In this document: positions 63,094 to 64,000 of the stretch, piece by piece | Position numbering within the stretch: the stretch's first letter is position 1 | Layout of the letters: every line of letters starts with the position of its first letter | Assembly: GCF_000730245.1 (NCBI RefSeq) | Contig: NZ_CP004403.1 | Location: forward strand, 310,001 to 374,000 | Length of the DNA: 64,000 bases | Direction: 5' to 3' | Source of the DNA: an endosymbiont of Acanthamoeba sp. UWC8 | GTDB lineage: Bacteria; Pseudomonadota; Alphaproteobacteria; Rickettsiales; Midichloriaceae | Translations under genes and position numbers: made by a program | Notes under the pieces: model-generated | What the model was told of the DNA's origin: nothing | What the model saw: the letters and a program-made list of their open reading frames with translations, nothing else | Databases searched by the model: none

Positions 63094-63468
63094 TTACCCC
63101 ATTAAGCTTTTTACTTTTGAAGTCAGAATGTCAAAATCTATAGGTTTTATCAGGTAATCCGCCACGTTTAATGCCATACCTTTTACTATATCCTGCTTCT
63201 GCCCCATTGCGCTTAAATAAATTACCGGGATGCTAGCTGCTTGAGAATCAAGCATTTTGATTCTTCTGACAAACTCATATCCTGAAACTTGAGGTAAGTT
63301 TATATCGCATATAACAATCTTAGGCAAGCCTTCATGCGGTGATTGCATATAATTTAATGCTTCAGCCCCATCACTGAAAGCTTTAACTTTATATCCTTCC
63401 GCCTCTAATATTTCAGTTAAATTTCTTCTAAAAACTTCTTCATCTTCAATACAAATTATATCTATCAT
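63094..63468 (-). CDS. single-domain response regulator
   Basis: 124 residues, only a receiver domain. ICIEDEEVF holds the acidic pair, VICDINLPQVSGYEF the phosphoacceptor Asp55, VIYLSAMG the conserved serine, and YLIKPIDFDIL the lysine. There is no output domain, so it probably passes phosphate on or binds a partner. It begins four bases inside the end of the histidine kinase gene, so they form an operon. Confidence 0.92.
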   Translation of the reverse strand: MIDIICIEDEEVFRRNLTEILEAEGYKVKAFSDGAEALNYMQSPHEGLPKIVICDINLPQVSGYEFVRRIKMLDSQAASIPVIYLSAMGQKQDIVKGMALNVADYLIKPIDFDILTSKVKSLMG

Positions 63469-64000
63469 AGATCCCCCTTGAGTTTATCCTTCTGACTAAA
63501 AAAAGAAAGTATAACCTTGGTTCCCTTACCAAGCTCACTTTCTATATTAATACTTCCACCGTTAAATTCCATCAATTTGTGTGCTAAATATAATCCTATA
63601 CCGGTACCTGAGATAGTTTTAGCATTATGTGCTCTATAAAACTTACTAAATATCTTGCCCTGGTTCTCTTTAGGAATACCAATGCCTTGATCTTCTACTA
63701 CTAAAATTGAATTATTATTTTCGGCAAATAACTTTACTATAACTTTACTATTAGGCTTAGAAAATTTTATTGCATTGGATATTATATTAGAAAGAACCAA
63801 ATATATGCTCACTTTATCAAAATATATATTATGTAAATGCTCATCGCAGATAAATTCTAAAAGCACTTCTTCTCTAAAATTTTTAAAATTAACTGCCAGT
63901 TCTTCTAAAGTACTTTTAAGGTTGATTTCAACGGGGAAATAGCTGCTATTTTCTTTAGCTACACTACTTTCGATCATTGAAAGCTTCATAGTATTTTCTA
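63465..64000 (-). CDS. sensor histidine kinase, C-terminal part (cut by window edge)
   Basis: The frame is open to the last base of the window, so the N-terminal sensor and the HisKA dimer are outside. Visible are the ATPase boxes: N box VLSNIISNAIKFS, G1 VEDQGIGIPKENQGKIFSKF, and G2 ISGTGIGLYLAHKLMEFNGG. A segment before it (SSYFPVEINLKSTLEELAVN) fits the linker after the HisKA helices. The ATG at 63989 gives 174 residues but is probably internal. It is coupled to the downstream receiver gene. Confidence 0.9.
   Translation of the reverse strand, partial: ENTMKLSMIESSVAKENSSYFPVEINLKSTLEELAVNFKNFREEVLLEFICDEHLHNIYFDKVSIYLVLSNIISNAIKFSKPNSKVIVKLFAENNNSILVVEDQGIGIPKENQGKIFSKFYRAHNAKTISGTGIGLYLAHKLMEFNGGSINIESELGKGTKVILSFFSQKDKLKGDL

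Overview
The window looks like part of the chromosome of an intracellular alphaproteobacterium of the order Rickettsiales, most likely a Midichloriaceae-type endosymbiont. The DNA is A+T-rich (about one third G+C by eye). Several genes carry alphaproteobacterial hallmarks: CtrA, HdaA, MidA/NDUFAF7, an NDUFS4-type complex I subunit, DUF2336 and UbiK. There are ankyrin, lipase-like and repeat proteins of the kind found in host-associated bacteria. A recognisable FliX, a flagellar assembly regulator, favours a Rickettsiales lineage that kept flagellar genes over Rickettsia itself. The assignment is inference from gene content; there is no rRNA here.

Layout. 1-7 kb: remnant of a serralysin-like M10 protease, nadK, Smr-hemD-miaA, then tolQRA. 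6.6-7.2 kb: a gene-poor stretch with two dispersed palindromic repeats, called A and B here. 7.2-13.4 kb: an unknown membrane protein, an AsmA-family protein and a large unknown protein with an acidic centre. 13.5-31 kb: housekeeping genes, namely folC, kdsA-smpB, midA-hdaA-AEC transporter, fliX, nuoG, wrbA, gltX-MFS transporter, prmC with 5-formyl-THF cyclo-ligase, ctrA, an XRE regulator, lnt with a YibQ-type deacetylase, and tRNA-Thr(TGT). 31-43.6 kb: DUF2336, ubiK, lgt, a lone pseudopilin, a phasin, an RDD protein, tatB-tatC-serS, a coiled-coil gene with zapA and a probable 6S RNA, a NUDIX pseudogene, uvrC and pgsA. 43.6-50.3 kb: a 1119-residue protein with 83-residue tandem repeats and a pentapeptide-repeat region, then a type I secretion adaptor/ABC pair.

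50.4-54 kb holds three tandem outer-membrane beta-barrel paralogues, a second copy each of repeats A and B, and a broken colicin-D-like toxin fragment with a matching immunity gene. 54-64 kb: NDUFS4-like gene, xseB, a two-domain glycosyltransferase, a secreted beta-solenoid-like protein, a HIT protein, a frameshifted ELM1-family gene, a 12-bp minisatellite in front of rpmB, a GHSLG lipase, a frameshifted ankyrin gene, a GNAT acetyltransferase, and a response regulator with a histidine kinase cut by the window edge.

How the genes fit together. Envelope biogenesis dominates: Tol, AsmA, Lgt, Lnt, Tat, kdsA, pgsA and the beta-barrel proteins. Lgt and Lnt cover the first and last lipoprotein-maturation steps. 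NuoG, the NDUFS4-like protein and MidA all relate to complex I. CtrA, HdaA, FliX, ZapA and Tol concern the cell cycle, motility and division.

The accessory story is gene decay plus secretion and effector-like genes. Three genes (the M10 protease, the ELM1-family gene and the ankyrin gene) are broken at A7 or A8 tracts. A NUDIX gene is broken twice. The toxin fragment sits directly against a copy of repeat B. I see no transposase, CRISPR array or phage gene.
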